Below are positions 1 through 8,704 of a DNA stretch of 64,000 bases, in pieces. The stretch lies in contig CADECY010000006.1 in the NCBI GenBank assembly GCA_902825945.1, positions 1-64,000 on the forward strand, in the 5' to 3' direction. Below the pieces are notes generated by a model, which saw only the letters and a list, made by a program, of their open reading frames with translations, was not told where the DNA came from and searched no databases. The DNA is from an uncultured Acidobacteriota bacterium. Its GTDB lineage: Bacteria; Acidobacteriota; Terriglobia; Bryobacterales; Bryobacteraceae. A program made the translations under genes and the position numbers. Each line of letters starts with the position of its first letter. Within the stretch, counting starts at the first letter, position 1.

Positions 1-422
1 TTGCCGGGTGCGTCCGGGTTGGTGTAGTTGATACCGCCGGTGACTCCCGTGAGGCCGCATGTTTGGTTGGGCCGGGACGGGCAGGGTTCCTGCCTGGACG
101 GCGCCGGGTCATCCACCAGGAGCAACGCCTCCGAGGCGTTCAGGCCAGGGTTGGCGATGCGCGAGGTGAAGTTGATGGCGGGAGTGAGGGACAGAGTAAT
201 GTCGACAGCGGGCACGGGTTGTCCGGCGGGGGCGGGAGCGCCACCGAAACAGATCAGGAGGATGTCGCCAGCGCGCTCCCAGATGCCGGTGGGGCGAAGC
301 GAGGGCGTCCCCGCGGCTTGGGGAACACACGAGAGCGGAGTGGCGGCCGTGGCCGCGCCAGTGCTGGCGGCCAGGGCAAAGAGGAGGAGTGAGAACCGGC
401 GTAGCGGTTGTCGTTGTTGCAT
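1..422 (-). CDS. Secreted protein, N-terminal part (runs off the window)
   Basis: Reading leftward from an ATG at 422, the frame stays open for 140 codons to the window edge, so only the N-terminus is seen. The first ~26 residues form a Sec signal peptide: a basic start (MQQRQPLRR), a Leu/Ala-rich core, and a likely cleavage after ATA. The mature part is rich in Pro, Thr, Asn and Cys and lacks a domain I can name. A GAGGTG Shine-Dalgarno-like element lies just upstream of the ATG. Solibacterales encode many large secreted proteins with this kind of N-terminal module and a TIGR03437-type C-terminus, so the full protein may be much longer. That last point is inference. Confidence 0.7.
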   Translation of the reverse strand, partial: MQQRQPLRRFSLLLFALAASTGAATAATPLSCVPQAAGTPSLRPTGIWERAGDILLICFGGAPAPAGQPVPAVDITLSLTPAINFTSRIANPGLNASEALLLVDDPAPSRQEPCPSRPNQTCGLTGVTGGINYTNPDAPG

Positions 423-671
423 GATCACCTCGGGGGGATTGATTAGGAGGCGCCTTCCTGCATCTAACGACTGGAAGGGCAGTCGTTTTCCGACGGAGGT
501 TCGTGATTTTCGAGAGAGAATTGCGCGCTAAGCCGAAAGCGGCCGCTTCATGGCCGGGCTGAGCCGCTCCGGCCGAGGCGCGGATGGGAGTGCCTGTTTT
601 GCCGCGCGTGCAGGGCCAAAGGCTCAGTTCTCCGGCGCGAACTAGACCCTAAGCCCTGGGGGCCACGGAGC

Positions 672-1587
672 GCGATTCCGGGGCTGTGCGCGGTAATCGC
701 GCTCTCCGGCCTCGCCGCTCCATTAGCCCGGGCCCAGTCCAATCCATTCACGCTCATGCGCTCCTCGAGCGCGCCCACGCGCGACGTTTCTCCTGGCGAA
801 CTGACGGAACTGCACTTTCGGTCCTCGCAATTGCCGTGTCTGCCCGGGCAGGGGGCGATCTCGGTGCATCCAAGCTCAACCTGCGTCAGTACGGCCCGTC
901 TGAGGTATCGACCGCAGCCCGGGCAACCTGACGTTCGAGGGGTGAGATCCAAGTACTTTTCCGAAGGTTCGCACGAGCCTGCCCGAGCGCGCGCCGCGAG
1001 TGCACTGTACTGTTGATCGACGCGGTCCTTCCCGAGGGCCTCCGCGCGCGTCTCCGCTCGAGCAAGCCAATCCGTTCACCGAGATCGTGGCGAAGGAAGA
1101 CTCCGCAGAAGCAGGATATTGGATAGTCTATCCGTTGATTGCGAGGGTTCGAGTGGCGCGAGGAGGCCGCGGTCAGTACGACCGGCGGCGGTGTGACGCG
1201 GAACTTCTTGGGTATGACGCTGAGGCGAGGCGGCTCTCCGTGGCCATCGCCGGACTCGGCAACACGCAAGCTCTCGAGTATGGTTCCCGGGTCCCCCAAC
1301 TCAACTACTTGGTCCGCTACAACCTTCCTGGCGGAAAACGGGAGTCCTATTGGCAGCGGCACCATCGAATACTCTGGCTACCGTGGACAGCCGCCTCCGG
1401 CCGGGCCAGTTTCGGCTCGATCTGACCATCCCGCCCATTCCACCCAATCTCGCGAAGTGCGGCAGAGTTAGTGGAGAATCTCCAACGGTAACATGATCAT
1501 CTCGATCGTTCCAGACTTGCCGCAGGCGGAGCAGCACAGGCACCACGCCGTCGAAGGCGATACCGTTTCGGTCTCCTTTCCGCGTTG
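672..1587 (+). pseudogene. Possible decayed secreted-protein gene
   Basis: No intact gene is supported between 423 and 1588. On the plus strand, however, protein-like fragments appear one after another in different frames. At ~684-750 there is a signal-peptide-like run (LCAVIALSGLAAPLARAQ). At ~910-935 a frame reads SPGNLTFEG up to a stop. At ~1410-1490 a frame reads LDLTIPPIPPNLAKCG up to a stop. At ~1494-1587 a frame reads MIISIVPDLPQ and ends SVSFPR then stop. The pieces are collinear and resemble a beta-rich exported protein broken by several frameshifts. No single reading frame exceeds ~140 residues. The fragments could be chance in high-GC DNA, so confidence is low. Confidence 0.3.
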
Positions 1588-1588
1588 A

Positions 1589-2359
1589 CTATCGCGCGAA
1601 ACTCTTCACGCACCGGACCCCGACGTTCGGACTCCGTTCGAGCGGCCGCAGCCAGCTTCGATGCGCGAGGGTGAGATACTTCGGAAGGTCCGCCCACGAC
1701 CCGCCACGGATCACGCGATACGAGCCCTTCCCCGGCCCCCTCGGATTCACCTCCGGCGCGGATTTGTAGTATTCGCGCTCGTACCAGTCTGAGGTCCACT
1801 CCCAGACGCCGCCCGAGACGTCGTAGAGGCCGAAGTAGTTCGGCACGAACTGGCCCACATCGCACGGGCCCGCGAGCGTGTCGTAGCAAGCGTCCTTCTT
1901 GGTGGGGTTCCGCTCTCCCCATGGATACTTCGCGCCCTCGGTGATCCCGCGTGCGGCCCGCTCCCACTCGGCCTCGGTGGGGAGGCGTTTGTCCGCCCAT
2001 TCACAATAGGCCTTGGCGTCGTTCCAGTCAATCGCGGCGACGGGATTCTTTTCCTTGCCCTTTGGTGGCGCCCCGCCAGCCCAGTTGTACGGCGCCCGGT
2101 GTTTCGTGGCCTTCACGAACGCGGCGTACTGGGCAACCGTCGTTTCGTAGGCGTCGACATAGAACGGGTCGACGCGGATCTTGCGCACCGGCCGGTCATC
2201 GGTCAGCAGTTCCGGCCACCACTGGAGACCGTCGTCCGGCAGCTTGTGCGTGCGGCCGCGCGCGAACTCGCCGCCCGGAACGAAGACCATTCCCGGTTCC
2301 GCGGCAAAAGCAACCGCGCAGAGAACCGCCGCGCTAGCTGTAGATCGAAGTAATGTCAT
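1589..2359 (-). CDS. Secreted sulfatase-modifying-factor (FGE-sulfatase) family protein
   Basis: A 256-residue protein with a signal peptide (MTLLRSTASAAVLCAVAFA) followed by the FGE-sulfatase (SUMF1-like, C-type-lectin-like) fold. Visible motifs are GMVFVPGGEF, a CEWADKRLPTEAEWERAARG block, LYDVSGGVWEWTSDWY and the terminal RVIRGGSW...VGVRC. True formylglycine-generating enzymes use two cysteines just after the GGS[YW] motif. Here those positions (around residues 223-230) read ADLPKYL, so formylglycine synthesis is unlikely and a structural or binding role is more plausible. The start at 2359 is chosen because the signal peptide begins there; a longer in-frame reading is possible. The gene overlaps the DUF1501 stop by 26 bases and is the third gene of the 5574-1589 operon. 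Confidence 0.88.
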   Translation of the reverse strand: MTLLRSTASAAVLCAVAFAAEPGMVFVPGGEFARGRTHKLPDDGLQWWPELLTDDRPVRKIRVDPFYVDAYETTVAQYAAFVKATKHRAPYNWAGGAPPKGKEKNPVAAIDWNDAKAYCEWADKRLPTEAEWERAARGITEGAKYPWGERNPTKKDACYDTLAGPCDVGQFVPNYFGLYDVSGGVWEWTSDWYEREYYKSAPEVNPRGPGKGSYRVIRGGSWADLPKYLTLAHRSWLRPLERSPNVGVRCVKSFAR

Positions 2360-3731
2360 CGATCGGAATGAACCCACCGGGCCCGAGCGGGTCCACATAC
2401 GGGAACGCGCGCCCGGAAGGCGTATTCCGGAGTTCCTTCGACCAGTCGATGCCGAGCGCGGAGAACATCGTCGCGGCAATGTTCTCGATACGGGGCTGTT
2501 CCTTGCGCTCCCAGCCGGTGTCGAGGCACTTGGCGCCGTCTTTGTCGGTGGCGCCGCGAATCACGCCTTCCTTCACGCCCGCGCCCGCGAACAGCGCCGG
2601 GAAGCAGCGATTGTAGTGATCGCGCCCAGCCATGTTATTCAAGGCGCCCGGCGTGCGGCCGAACTCGCTCATCACCACCACCAGCGTCTCGTCGAGCAGC
2701 GTCTTGCCCGGCTGCGCTTTCGACGGCATCGAGGCGAGATCTTCCATCAGGCTGGCGAGCGCCGGATCGAACTCGGCGCACAGCGTGTAATGATTCGACG
2801 ATGCTTTCTTGTCCCAGATCTGAACGTGGTGGTCCCAGCCCGGATGGCAGATATGGATGTAGTGCGCGCCGGCGTCCTGGTTCAGTACGTTCCGCGCCAG
2901 GATGCAGGATGTGCCGACCGGCGTATTTCCGTAACGCTCCTTATCCTGGGGCGAGATCTTGAAGGCTTCCGGCCAGCGCGAATCGGAAAGCAGCCGGTGC
3001 GCGGTCTCGTAGAAGTCCTCGTAACCGGCGATGTCCCGGCCCATCTTGGCGATCTTCGGACGCTCGGCATCGCGCAGCTTACTGAGCAGACGCCAGCGCT
3101 CCTCGAGCAGCGCCACGGCTTTCTGGTCGAGCGTCATGCCCTTCGTCGCGGACTCGGGATTGATGTCGACCACCGAATACCGCGGGTGCAGGAAACCCGT
3201 CGAGAGCGCGCCCGGGGCACCCTTGTCGAGATTGAACGACATGTAGCTCGGGAAGGTATCTTCCGGCCGCCGCCGCTTTTCGAGTTCGAGAGCCATCACC
3301 GAGCCGAGCGCCGGAATCTCGCGCGCGAAAGCGAGATTCAACTGACGGCCCGTTTGCACGTAATACTGGCCCCGGAAATGGACCTCCTCGTGGCTCTGCA
3401 ATGAACGGATCATGGCGAACTTGCCGATCTGCTTTTCCAGACGGGGGAACAGCTTGTGCGGCAGGTAGAGATCGTCCTTGATCTTCCTCGGCTCGATATC
3501 TTTGGGCATGCCCGCCGACTCTTTGAAGTCGAACGACTCGATATGGCTGATCGCACCCGAAATCTCGTAGTAGATGACGTTGCGTGCGTTGCCACGCGGC
3601 TTCGCCTTCAACCCGTAGCTGTTCGCCGAAGCCTTGGGAACGAGCCCATCGACCGCGGCCATGGCCAGACCGGCGCCACCGAAGCGCAGCAGGTCTCGCC
3701 GCGTTTGTCCGAGTTCACCGACTGTTGTCAT
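2334..3731 (-). CDS. DUF1501 family protein, Tat-exported
   Basis: A 465-residue protein with a twin-arginine signal (TRRDLLRFGGAG, residues 10-21). The body matches DUF1501, a family related to the alkaline-phosphatase/sulfatase fold: VVVMSEFGRTPG, GRDHYNRCFPALFAGAGVK and a C-terminal AATMFSALGI block. DUF1501 genes characteristically sit next to DUF1549/DUF1553 genes in Planctomycetes and Acidobacteria, as here, where the partner ends 10 bases upstream. Export by Tat suggests a folded, possibly cofactor-bearing periplasmic protein. Substrate and reaction are unknown. A GAGG element about 8 bases before the ATG supports the start. Confidence 0.92.
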   Translation of the reverse strand: MTTVGELGQTRRDLLRFGGAGLAMAAVDGLVPKASANSYGLKAKPRGNARNVIYYEISGAISHIESFDFKESAGMPKDIEPRKIKDDLYLPHKLFPRLEKQIGKFAMIRSLQSHEEVHFRGQYYVQTGRQLNLAFAREIPALGSVMALELEKRRRPEDTFPSYMSFNLDKGAPGALSTGFLHPRYSVVDINPESATKGMTLDQKAVALLEERWRLLSKLRDAERPKIAKMGRDIAGYEDFYETAHRLLSDSRWPEAFKISPQDKERYGNTPVGTSCILARNVLNQDAGAHYIHICHPGWDHHVQIWDKKASSNHYTLCAEFDPALASLMEDLASMPSKAQPGKTLLDETLVVVMSEFGRTPGALNNMAGRDHYNRCFPALFAGAGVKEGVIRGATDKDGAKCLDTGWERKEQPRIENIAATMFSALGIDWSKELRNTPSGRAFPYVDPLGPGGFIPIDDITSIYS

Positions 3732-3741
3732 TGCGCTTGCC

Positions 3742-5574
3742 TCAGTAGTTGAAGAAGAATTCGGTCAGGTTGATGAGCGACCATTGCAGGTTCTGCGCCC
3801 CTTCCACCCGGTTCCGGGCGAGTTCGCCGATTGCCACCTCCGCTTCCTTCCTCGAAGGCTGGCGCGAAAGCGTCCGCACGAACATCTCTTCCACCACCTT
3901 GCCGTCATCCTTGTAGGAATCGAGCAGGCGCTGCACGGCAGAGTCGTTCTTGGCTAACACGCGATCGTTCACAACCGGCGACTGCATGAGAAGCAGAGGT
4001 TGAAGAGGTGATCCCTGCAAGGGCTTCGGCGGGTTGCTGCGGTTGGACTGGCCGAAGGTCTGCATGAAGTACCGGACATCTCCGCCACCCGCTGGTCCGC
4101 TCAACTGCATCGCCATGTTCATCTGCAGATCGCCCAGCTTGAAACTGGCGGGGCGCCCGGTAACGGTCGTGATCGCGTCGTGCAACTCCTCGGCGCTGAG
4201 CATCCGCACGAACTTGCGCGCGAAGTACTTCGAGTAGCTGTCCTTCCACTCGCCGTCGAAGCGCGCCGAAAGCTGGTAGGCGTTCGACTTGGCGATGCGC
4301 TTGATCAGGTGCTTCAACCGATAGTCGCCTTTGCGGAAGTCCGCCGCCAGTTCAGCGAGCAGTTCCGGATGCGAGGGCTGCAGCTCCCATCCTTTCGGGA
4401 TGTTGTTCGGATCCTGCCGGGCAAGATCGAATTCGTCGAACGGCTCCACGATTCCCTGCCCCATGAGCTGCTTCCAGAACATGTTGACCGTGGCCTTGGA
4501 GAACTGCTCATGCGAGGTGAGCATACGTCCGAGTTCGGCTCGCGGCTCGTATCCCGGACGCGGCTTTTCGCCGGTCAACAGGAACGCCGGATCGCTCGGC
4601 CCGCCGTAGCGCGGAACCCGGATCATCGACTTGCCCTTGGTGTCATAACCCGAGGCGTGATCGTCGATCAGGAACTCGCCCGACTGGGGCTTGCCGTTCT
4701 CCCAATACATGAGATAGCGGTTGTTGCCCATGAACGAGGCCATCCGGTAGAACTCGTGACGCTTGCGCTGGCTCATCCAGACGTTGACTTTTTCGAGGTG
4801 GCCCTTGCCGTCATGGCAGCCGATACAGGAGGTATTGAGGCCAAGGAAGATCTTGGCGTAGAGGATGCCCAACTCATCATGCGTGTCGAGTTGCTGGACC
4901 ATTTCGAGATCTTTGCCATCGTCGGGCTGCGGCTTGCCTTGTACGTGCTCGCGAGCGATCACGCTCGAAGCGGCGGCCACGTGGTTCGACTTCGCCGAGG
5001 AGGCGATGATGTCCTGCGCGACCTCGTTGTAGGGCCGGTCAACCCGCAAGTTTTCCTTCATCCAGTAGTGGAACAGGTTCTGCCCGCGGCCCATTTTGCC
5101 GTTCGCACGGAAAGTGTCCATGAAGAAGTAGGCCCACTTCTCGACGAAGGCTTCGGTGTCGAGCAACCGGTCGATCGCCTTGTCGCGCTTGCCGGGATCG
5201 GTGTCGGCGGTGAACTCACGAAGTTCAGTGGAGGAAGGAATCCGGCCTGTCAGATCGAGACTCACACGGCGGAGGAACTCGGCGTCGGAAGAAAGCGGAG
5301 AGTGCGGAATCCGGTCCTGCTGCATCTTGCCGAAGATGCGGACATCAATGAAGCTCTTGGGCTTGAATTGAAACTTGCCCGGATCGGCCGGAGTGAGCGC
5401 CCGCGCCACCTGTTCCGTCAACTCGCCGGGTCCCTTGGGCTTCGGCGTCAGCAGGCCGCCATGGATCTCGGCGAACTTGCCGGGCGCCAAGTCTTCTTCG
5501 CGGGGCTTCGGCGGAGCCTTATCCGCGGCAAACAAGGCTGCGGTGCACAGAATCGCGGTGGTGTAACGAACCAT
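3742..5574 (-). CDS. DUF1549/DUF1553 (PSCyt2/PSD1) secreted cytochrome-like protein
   Basis: A 610-residue protein with a short Sec signal (VRYTTAILCTAALFAA). The N-terminal half fits DUF1549: FIDVRIFGKMQQDRIPHS, SDAEFLRRVSLDLTGRIPS and LNTSCIGCHDGKGHLEKV. CIGCH is a single CxxCH haem-c-binding-type motif. The C-terminal half fits DUF1553, with FVRMLSAEELHDAI and a terminal NLTEFFFNY. The family is abundant in Planctomycetes and Acidobacteria and is linked to polysaccharide or sulfated-polymer degradation, but its biochemistry is not settled. A strong AGGAGG ribosome-binding site lies 7 bases before the ATG. It is the first gene of an operon with DUF1501 and the FGE-like protein. Confidence 0.93.
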   Translation of the reverse strand: MVRYTTAILCTAALFAADKAPPKPREEDLAPGKFAEIHGGLLTPKPKGPGELTEQVARALTPADPGKFQFKPKSFIDVRIFGKMQQDRIPHSPLSSDAEFLRRVSLDLTGRIPSSTELREFTADTDPGKRDKAIDRLLDTEAFVEKWAYFFMDTFRANGKMGRGQNLFHYWMKENLRVDRPYNEVAQDIIASSAKSNHVAAASSVIAREHVQGKPQPDDGKDLEMVQQLDTHDELGILYAKIFLGLNTSCIGCHDGKGHLEKVNVWMSQRKRHEFYRMASFMGNNRYLMYWENGKPQSGEFLIDDHASGYDTKGKSMIRVPRYGGPSDPAFLLTGEKPRPGYEPRAELGRMLTSHEQFSKATVNMFWKQLMGQGIVEPFDEFDLARQDPNNIPKGWELQPSHPELLAELAADFRKGDYRLKHLIKRIAKSNAYQLSARFDGEWKDSYSKYFARKFVRMLSAEELHDAITTVTGRPASFKLGDLQMNMAMQLSGPAGGGDVRYFMQTFGQSNRSNPPKPLQGSPLQPLLLMQSPVVNDRVLAKNDSAVQRLLDSYKDDGKVVEEMFVRTLSRQPSRKEAEVAIGELARNRVEGAQNLQWSLINLTEFFFNY

Positions 5575-5853
5575 CCTTCAACCTCCTAGCGCTGGTGGAG
5601 AGGCCGCCAGGAAAGCACACGGATCCGGCTCCGTGTCCTGGCACGGGTGCTAACAGTATGAGAGATCGGCGGTCCGGTGTCAATTTCCACCTGAAAGTGG
5701 TGATCGAATGGCGGGCTCGCTCCAGTACGATTACCGCGAATCGGCTACCGACTGCCGCCTCGGCGGTACCACGATCGCCCCACCAGTCAGTACCGCTCGT
5801 TTTCCATCCAACGTTGCATTGGGGTGAACACCTTACCCCGGTAGGATCAGATC

Positions 5854-6048
5854 ATGAAGAAAGCGACGACCCGATGGATCGGCCGAAAGGCGATCGGGCT
5901 CTTCGTACTCGTGGTGCTGTCTCCGGCGGCCGCCCTCGCCTTCGGGCCGGGCGCGGCTCGGCAACCGGGCGACGTCGACTCCGCCTCCCTCGCGGTAACC
6001 GCCGGCTGTTTGCTCGGTCTCGGCCTTTACCGGCGCAAGAACCCGTAG
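5854..6048 (+). CDS. Small anchored secreted peptide, 64 residues
   Basis: A 64-residue ORF, MKKATTRWIGRK..., has an N-terminal hydrophobic segment (about 13-30, ending AALAFG), a short polar linker, a second hydrophobic stretch (about 44-58, SLAVTAGCLLGLGLY) and a basic tail (RRKNP). The hydrophobic-then-RR ending resembles C-terminal sorting signals of the PEP-CTERM or MYXO-CTERM kind, but no PEP or similar box is obvious. A rho-independent-type terminator starts 55 bases after the stop, which supports a real transcript. A weak GGA-type ribosome-binding site precedes the ATG. Function is unknown. Confidence 0.55.
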   Translation: MKKATTRWIGRKAIGLFVLVVLSPAAALAFGPGAARQPGDVDSASLAVTAGCLLGLGLYRRKNP

Positions 6049-6103
6049 CTCCAGGATCGTGGTTTTCTTCGTTTCTCTCTTCTCAAGACAATCCTCACTT
6101 TCC

Positions 6104-6132
6104 GGCGGACCTTCGGGTCCGCCTAATTTTTT
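6104..6132 (+). terminator. Rho-independent terminator after the 64-residue peptide gene
   Basis: A perfect 8-bp stem (GGCGGACC / GGTCCGCC) closed by a TTCG tetraloop is followed by TAA and six T residues. This is the clearest intrinsic terminator in the window and fits the end of the transcript carrying the gene at 5854-6048. Confidence 0.88.
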
Positions 6133-6342
6133 GGGGTGAGGCCTACTGCGCTGTCTTCTCCGCAGCGCCGGCCGATGTGATTACTGTCACCACTTCGAAG
6201 TCGACGAGGCCGTTCCGGGTTGAAGTCCACGCGGCGCCAAGGGCGCGCTCCGGGCGGAAGCGTCACACGATCACATGAAGCCGCGTCACATCGCAGGGGA
6301 TATCACTCGCACGACTGCGACGAGCCAGCGTTTCCGATCCGG

Positions 6343-7362
6343 CTACTTTGCCGCAAGCGCCCGAATCGCCAAGGCCGTCGCGATCAACGGGTCGTCCTCC
6401 TTGACCAGCGGCTCCGGGTTGGACCAGCTCCCATCGGGCCGCTGTTCGCGGATCAACGGACCGCGCCAATCGCCCGTCCGCGCGATCTGGCTCGCCGCTT
6501 CGGCATAGTAGAACCGGAGTCCGCGAGCATAGCGCCGGCGCGCCGGCGCATCGAAACCAGCGGGCAACACCGGACTATCGTGCCGCCGCAACCAAGCCCG
6601 CGCCGGCGCCGGATCGCCGCCGCTCGCCCGTAACGCGAGGATCCCGTCGGCAGTGGCCGATCCGTAAGGCCGGTACGAACTACTCTCCTCGCCTGCCTTG
6701 TTGGCATCGTTCACCACCGGCGAGAAAAAGTATCCGCCGCCCGGATTCTGGCAGCGCGCAAGGAAGACCTTGGCTCGCTCGAAGACTGGATCAGAGGCGG
6801 GCCGGCCCGCGCCGGCAAGCGCTTCGAGGGCGAACCGCGTCATCGACAGATCGACGTGGCCAGGGTGTGGCGCGGCGAGGATCTCCGCGCCGATGCCCCA
6901 GCCACCGTAGGCGGAATCGGCGCGGGTCCAGCCGGAGCGCTCGGCGAACTGGCGGCTTTCGAGCCAGGAAATCATGCGAGAAGTGTCGAAAAGTGTCGAA
7001 TTCCGTCGAACCGCTCCGCGCAAGGCGAGGGCGGTAGCGTAGGTGGGGTAATCGGCCACGTCATCCGCCAAGCCGAGCCCGCCCTGGGCATTCAGGTGCC
7101 GGCGGATGAACGTGGCGGCCTTCTCGAGAGCGGCCTCGCCACGCGGACCCGCGCGATCGCCGAGCATCGCCAGCGTGTCGAAAATCAGCGCGGTGATCGA
7201 CTGGCCGGATCGCAGGAGTCCATAGGTCCGGCTGTGCCAACCGCCATCGGGGGACTGCTGGGAGAGCAGCCAATCGAGCCCTTTGCCGATCGCGGATTCG
7301 GGGGCGCTGTCGCGCCCCCAAGCCAGGCCCGCCGTGGCGAAGATCCAGTGCCGGCGAGTCAT
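6343..7362 (-). CDS. Secreted alpha/alpha-toroid (prenyltransferase/squalene-cyclase-like) protein
   Basis: A 339-residue protein beginning MTRRHWIFATAGLAWG, a short signal sequence. The rest consists of alpha-hairpin repeats of the terpenoid-cyclase/prenyltransferase toroid fold: GLDWLLSQQSPDGGW, FIRRHLNAQGGLG, ARCQNPGGGYF, REQRPDGSWSN. The characteristic D-G-x-W or N-P-G-G-G-Y repeats are visible, but there is no DxDD cyclase motif, so it is probably not a terpene cyclase. Such toroids also occur in alpha-2-macroglobulin-like and pectate-lyase-like proteins. The ATG overlaps the stop of the upstream toroid gene by four bases (ATGA), so the two are translationally coupled and probably act together in the periplasm. 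The ligand is unknown. Confidence 0.8.
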   Translation of the reverse strand: MTRRHWIFATAGLAWGRDSAPESAIGKGLDWLLSQQSPDGGWHSRTYGLLRSGQSITALIFDTLAMLGDRAGPRGEAALEKAATFIRRHLNAQGGLGLADDVADYPTYATALALRGAVRRNSTLFDTSRMISWLESRQFAERSGWTRADSAYGGWGIGAEILAAPHPGHVDLSMTRFALEALAGAGRPASDPVFERAKVFLARCQNPGGGYFFSPVVNDANKAGEESSSYRPYGSATADGILALRASGGDPAPARAWLRRHDSPVLPAGFDAPARRRYARGLRFYYAEAASQIARTGDWRGPLIREQRPDGSWSNPEPLVKEDDPLIATALAIRALAAK

Positions 7363-8462
7363 CGCTGGCTGACCTCTTTGACCTGCTCCCGCTCGGAGGT
7401 GAGCGTGAGCACCGCGGCGCTGGTCACCGCCACACGGCCCGTGATGCAGTGGTGTCCGGCCCACGTGCCATCCTCGTTCTGCAGCTTGACGAGCTTGGTC
7501 TTGATGTCGCGGTTCCACTTCTCCCAGGCGGGGCCACCGGTCCGCTTCAGGCTATCGCTGATGTTGAGATAGGAAAAAAACTCCTCGCCACCCATCGAAC
7601 CGTATCCGTTGACCACCGATGCGTTGCCGAGTTCCGCCGAGATCGCCCGGATCGCGGGCTCGTTCATCTTGCGATCCTTGTCGGTACGGGTGAGTTGCTC
7701 GAGCATCTGCGCGCGTTCATATAGCGCGACACCGGCGCCGGCACCAGAGACCGCGGCGGCCGGGCGCTTCCGTGCGTCCGCCGAGACGACAATGCGTGCG
7801 TTGTCCTGCGTGTACTGATCCGCCTTCGCCACCGTGGAGGCTTCCACGCGAACGCCCTTCTGTTGGGCCTTGTAGATGCCACGCGAAGCCATCGAGGTCC
7901 CGAGGATCGGAGCCCAACCGCCCGAGATGTTCCAACTCCCGTCCTTCAGTTGGTTGGACTCGATCTTCCCGACGACCTTCTGCAACGCCGCCCGGACGCG
8001 TGTGTTTCCGGTGCTCGATCCCATCTCGCCATCCACTTCGGAAAGCAGCATCGACGCGAGGAAGGTGTCGATATACGGACCGAGCTTGCGCTGGATCTGC
8101 GAACCTTGCATGTCGCTCACCGCGAGCCCCTCGACCGGGCTCTTTTCGACGCTTCGCAGAACGAACGCGACTCCGTTGCGGATCGCTTGCTGGTGTGGAC
8201 CCTGCGTGGCGGTACTACCTGAACGCAGCAACGCCAGCACGGCGGCCGCGGTGTTGGCGACGTCGTTACCGGAGGTTTCGAGCCGTTCGCCCCGGCGGAC
8301 ATGCGAGGTGCCGCCGCCATCCTGGCCCCAGCCGCCGTCCTGGCCCTGGACCGAGGTGAGCCAGCGCAGGGCCTTGTTCACCGCAACGGAATCTTCGGAA
8401 ATCGCGGGGGGCGCGGCCGAAGCGGCGCAGATCAGAGAGAGCCCCATCAAAAGGTGCTTCAT
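7359..8462 (-). CDS. Secreted prenyltransferase-like toroid protein
   Basis: A 367-residue protein with a Sec signal (MKHLLMGLSLICAASAAPP) and toroid repeats: ALRWLTSVQGQDGGWGQDGGG, AAAVLALLRSG, LKDGSWNISGGWAPILGTSMASRGI and KLQNEDGTWAGHHCITGRVAVTSAAVLTL. The Q-D-G-G-W / D-G-T-W repeats mark the same fold as the downstream gene. A strong AGGAG lies about 6 bases before the ATG. The genes overlap by four bases and form a two-gene operon facing away from the DUF1549 gene at 8705. Known relatives are annotated only as prenyltransferase/squalene-oxidase-repeat proteins. The role is unknown. Confidence 0.82.
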   Translation of the reverse strand: MKHLLMGLSLICAASAAPPAISEDSVAVNKALRWLTSVQGQDGGWGQDGGGTSHVRRGERLETSGNDVANTAAAVLALLRSGSTATQGPHQQAIRNGVAFVLRSVEKSPVEGLAVSDMQGSQIQRKLGPYIDTFLASMLLSEVDGEMGSSTGNTRVRAALQKVVGKIESNQLKDGSWNISGGWAPILGTSMASRGIYKAQQKGVRVEASTVAKADQYTQDNARIVVSADARKRPAAAVSGAGAGVALYERAQMLEQLTRTDKDRKMNEPAIRAISAELGNASVVNGYGSMGGEEFFSYLNISDSLKRTGGPAWEKWNRDIKTKLVKLQNEDGTWAGHHCITGRVAVTSAAVLTLTSEREQVKEVSQR

Positions 8463-8704
8463 GTCATACTCCTGGGACGCAAACCGGCGCTGCGCTACCG
8501 CCGGAGTGCATTGGCGGTATGGACGCGTGGGCCGGCACGTCAGTTTCGTTTCATCGAGAGAATTGCCGCGGATGGATGTTCCTTTCAGAAAAAGTTCGGG
8601 CCGTGATGCGGATGATCGGGCGTGACGCGGACGGGAACGGCCCGGCCCGGTGCGGTACCCGGTACCGGTTGACCTCTGACTCCGGTTGCAATAAGCTGAG
8701 GTCC

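Noticed and set aside
4180..5589. 469-codon plus-strand open frame opposite DUF1549/DUF1553
   Set aside because: Shadow frame without domains; the minus-strand gene has a ribosome-binding site, signal peptide and CxxCH.
8651..8668. Repeated GGTACC elements (CGGTACCCGGTACCG) upstream of the DUF1549 gene at 8705
   Set aside because: Short GC-rich repeat with no partner copies nearby; could be an operator but nothing supports it.
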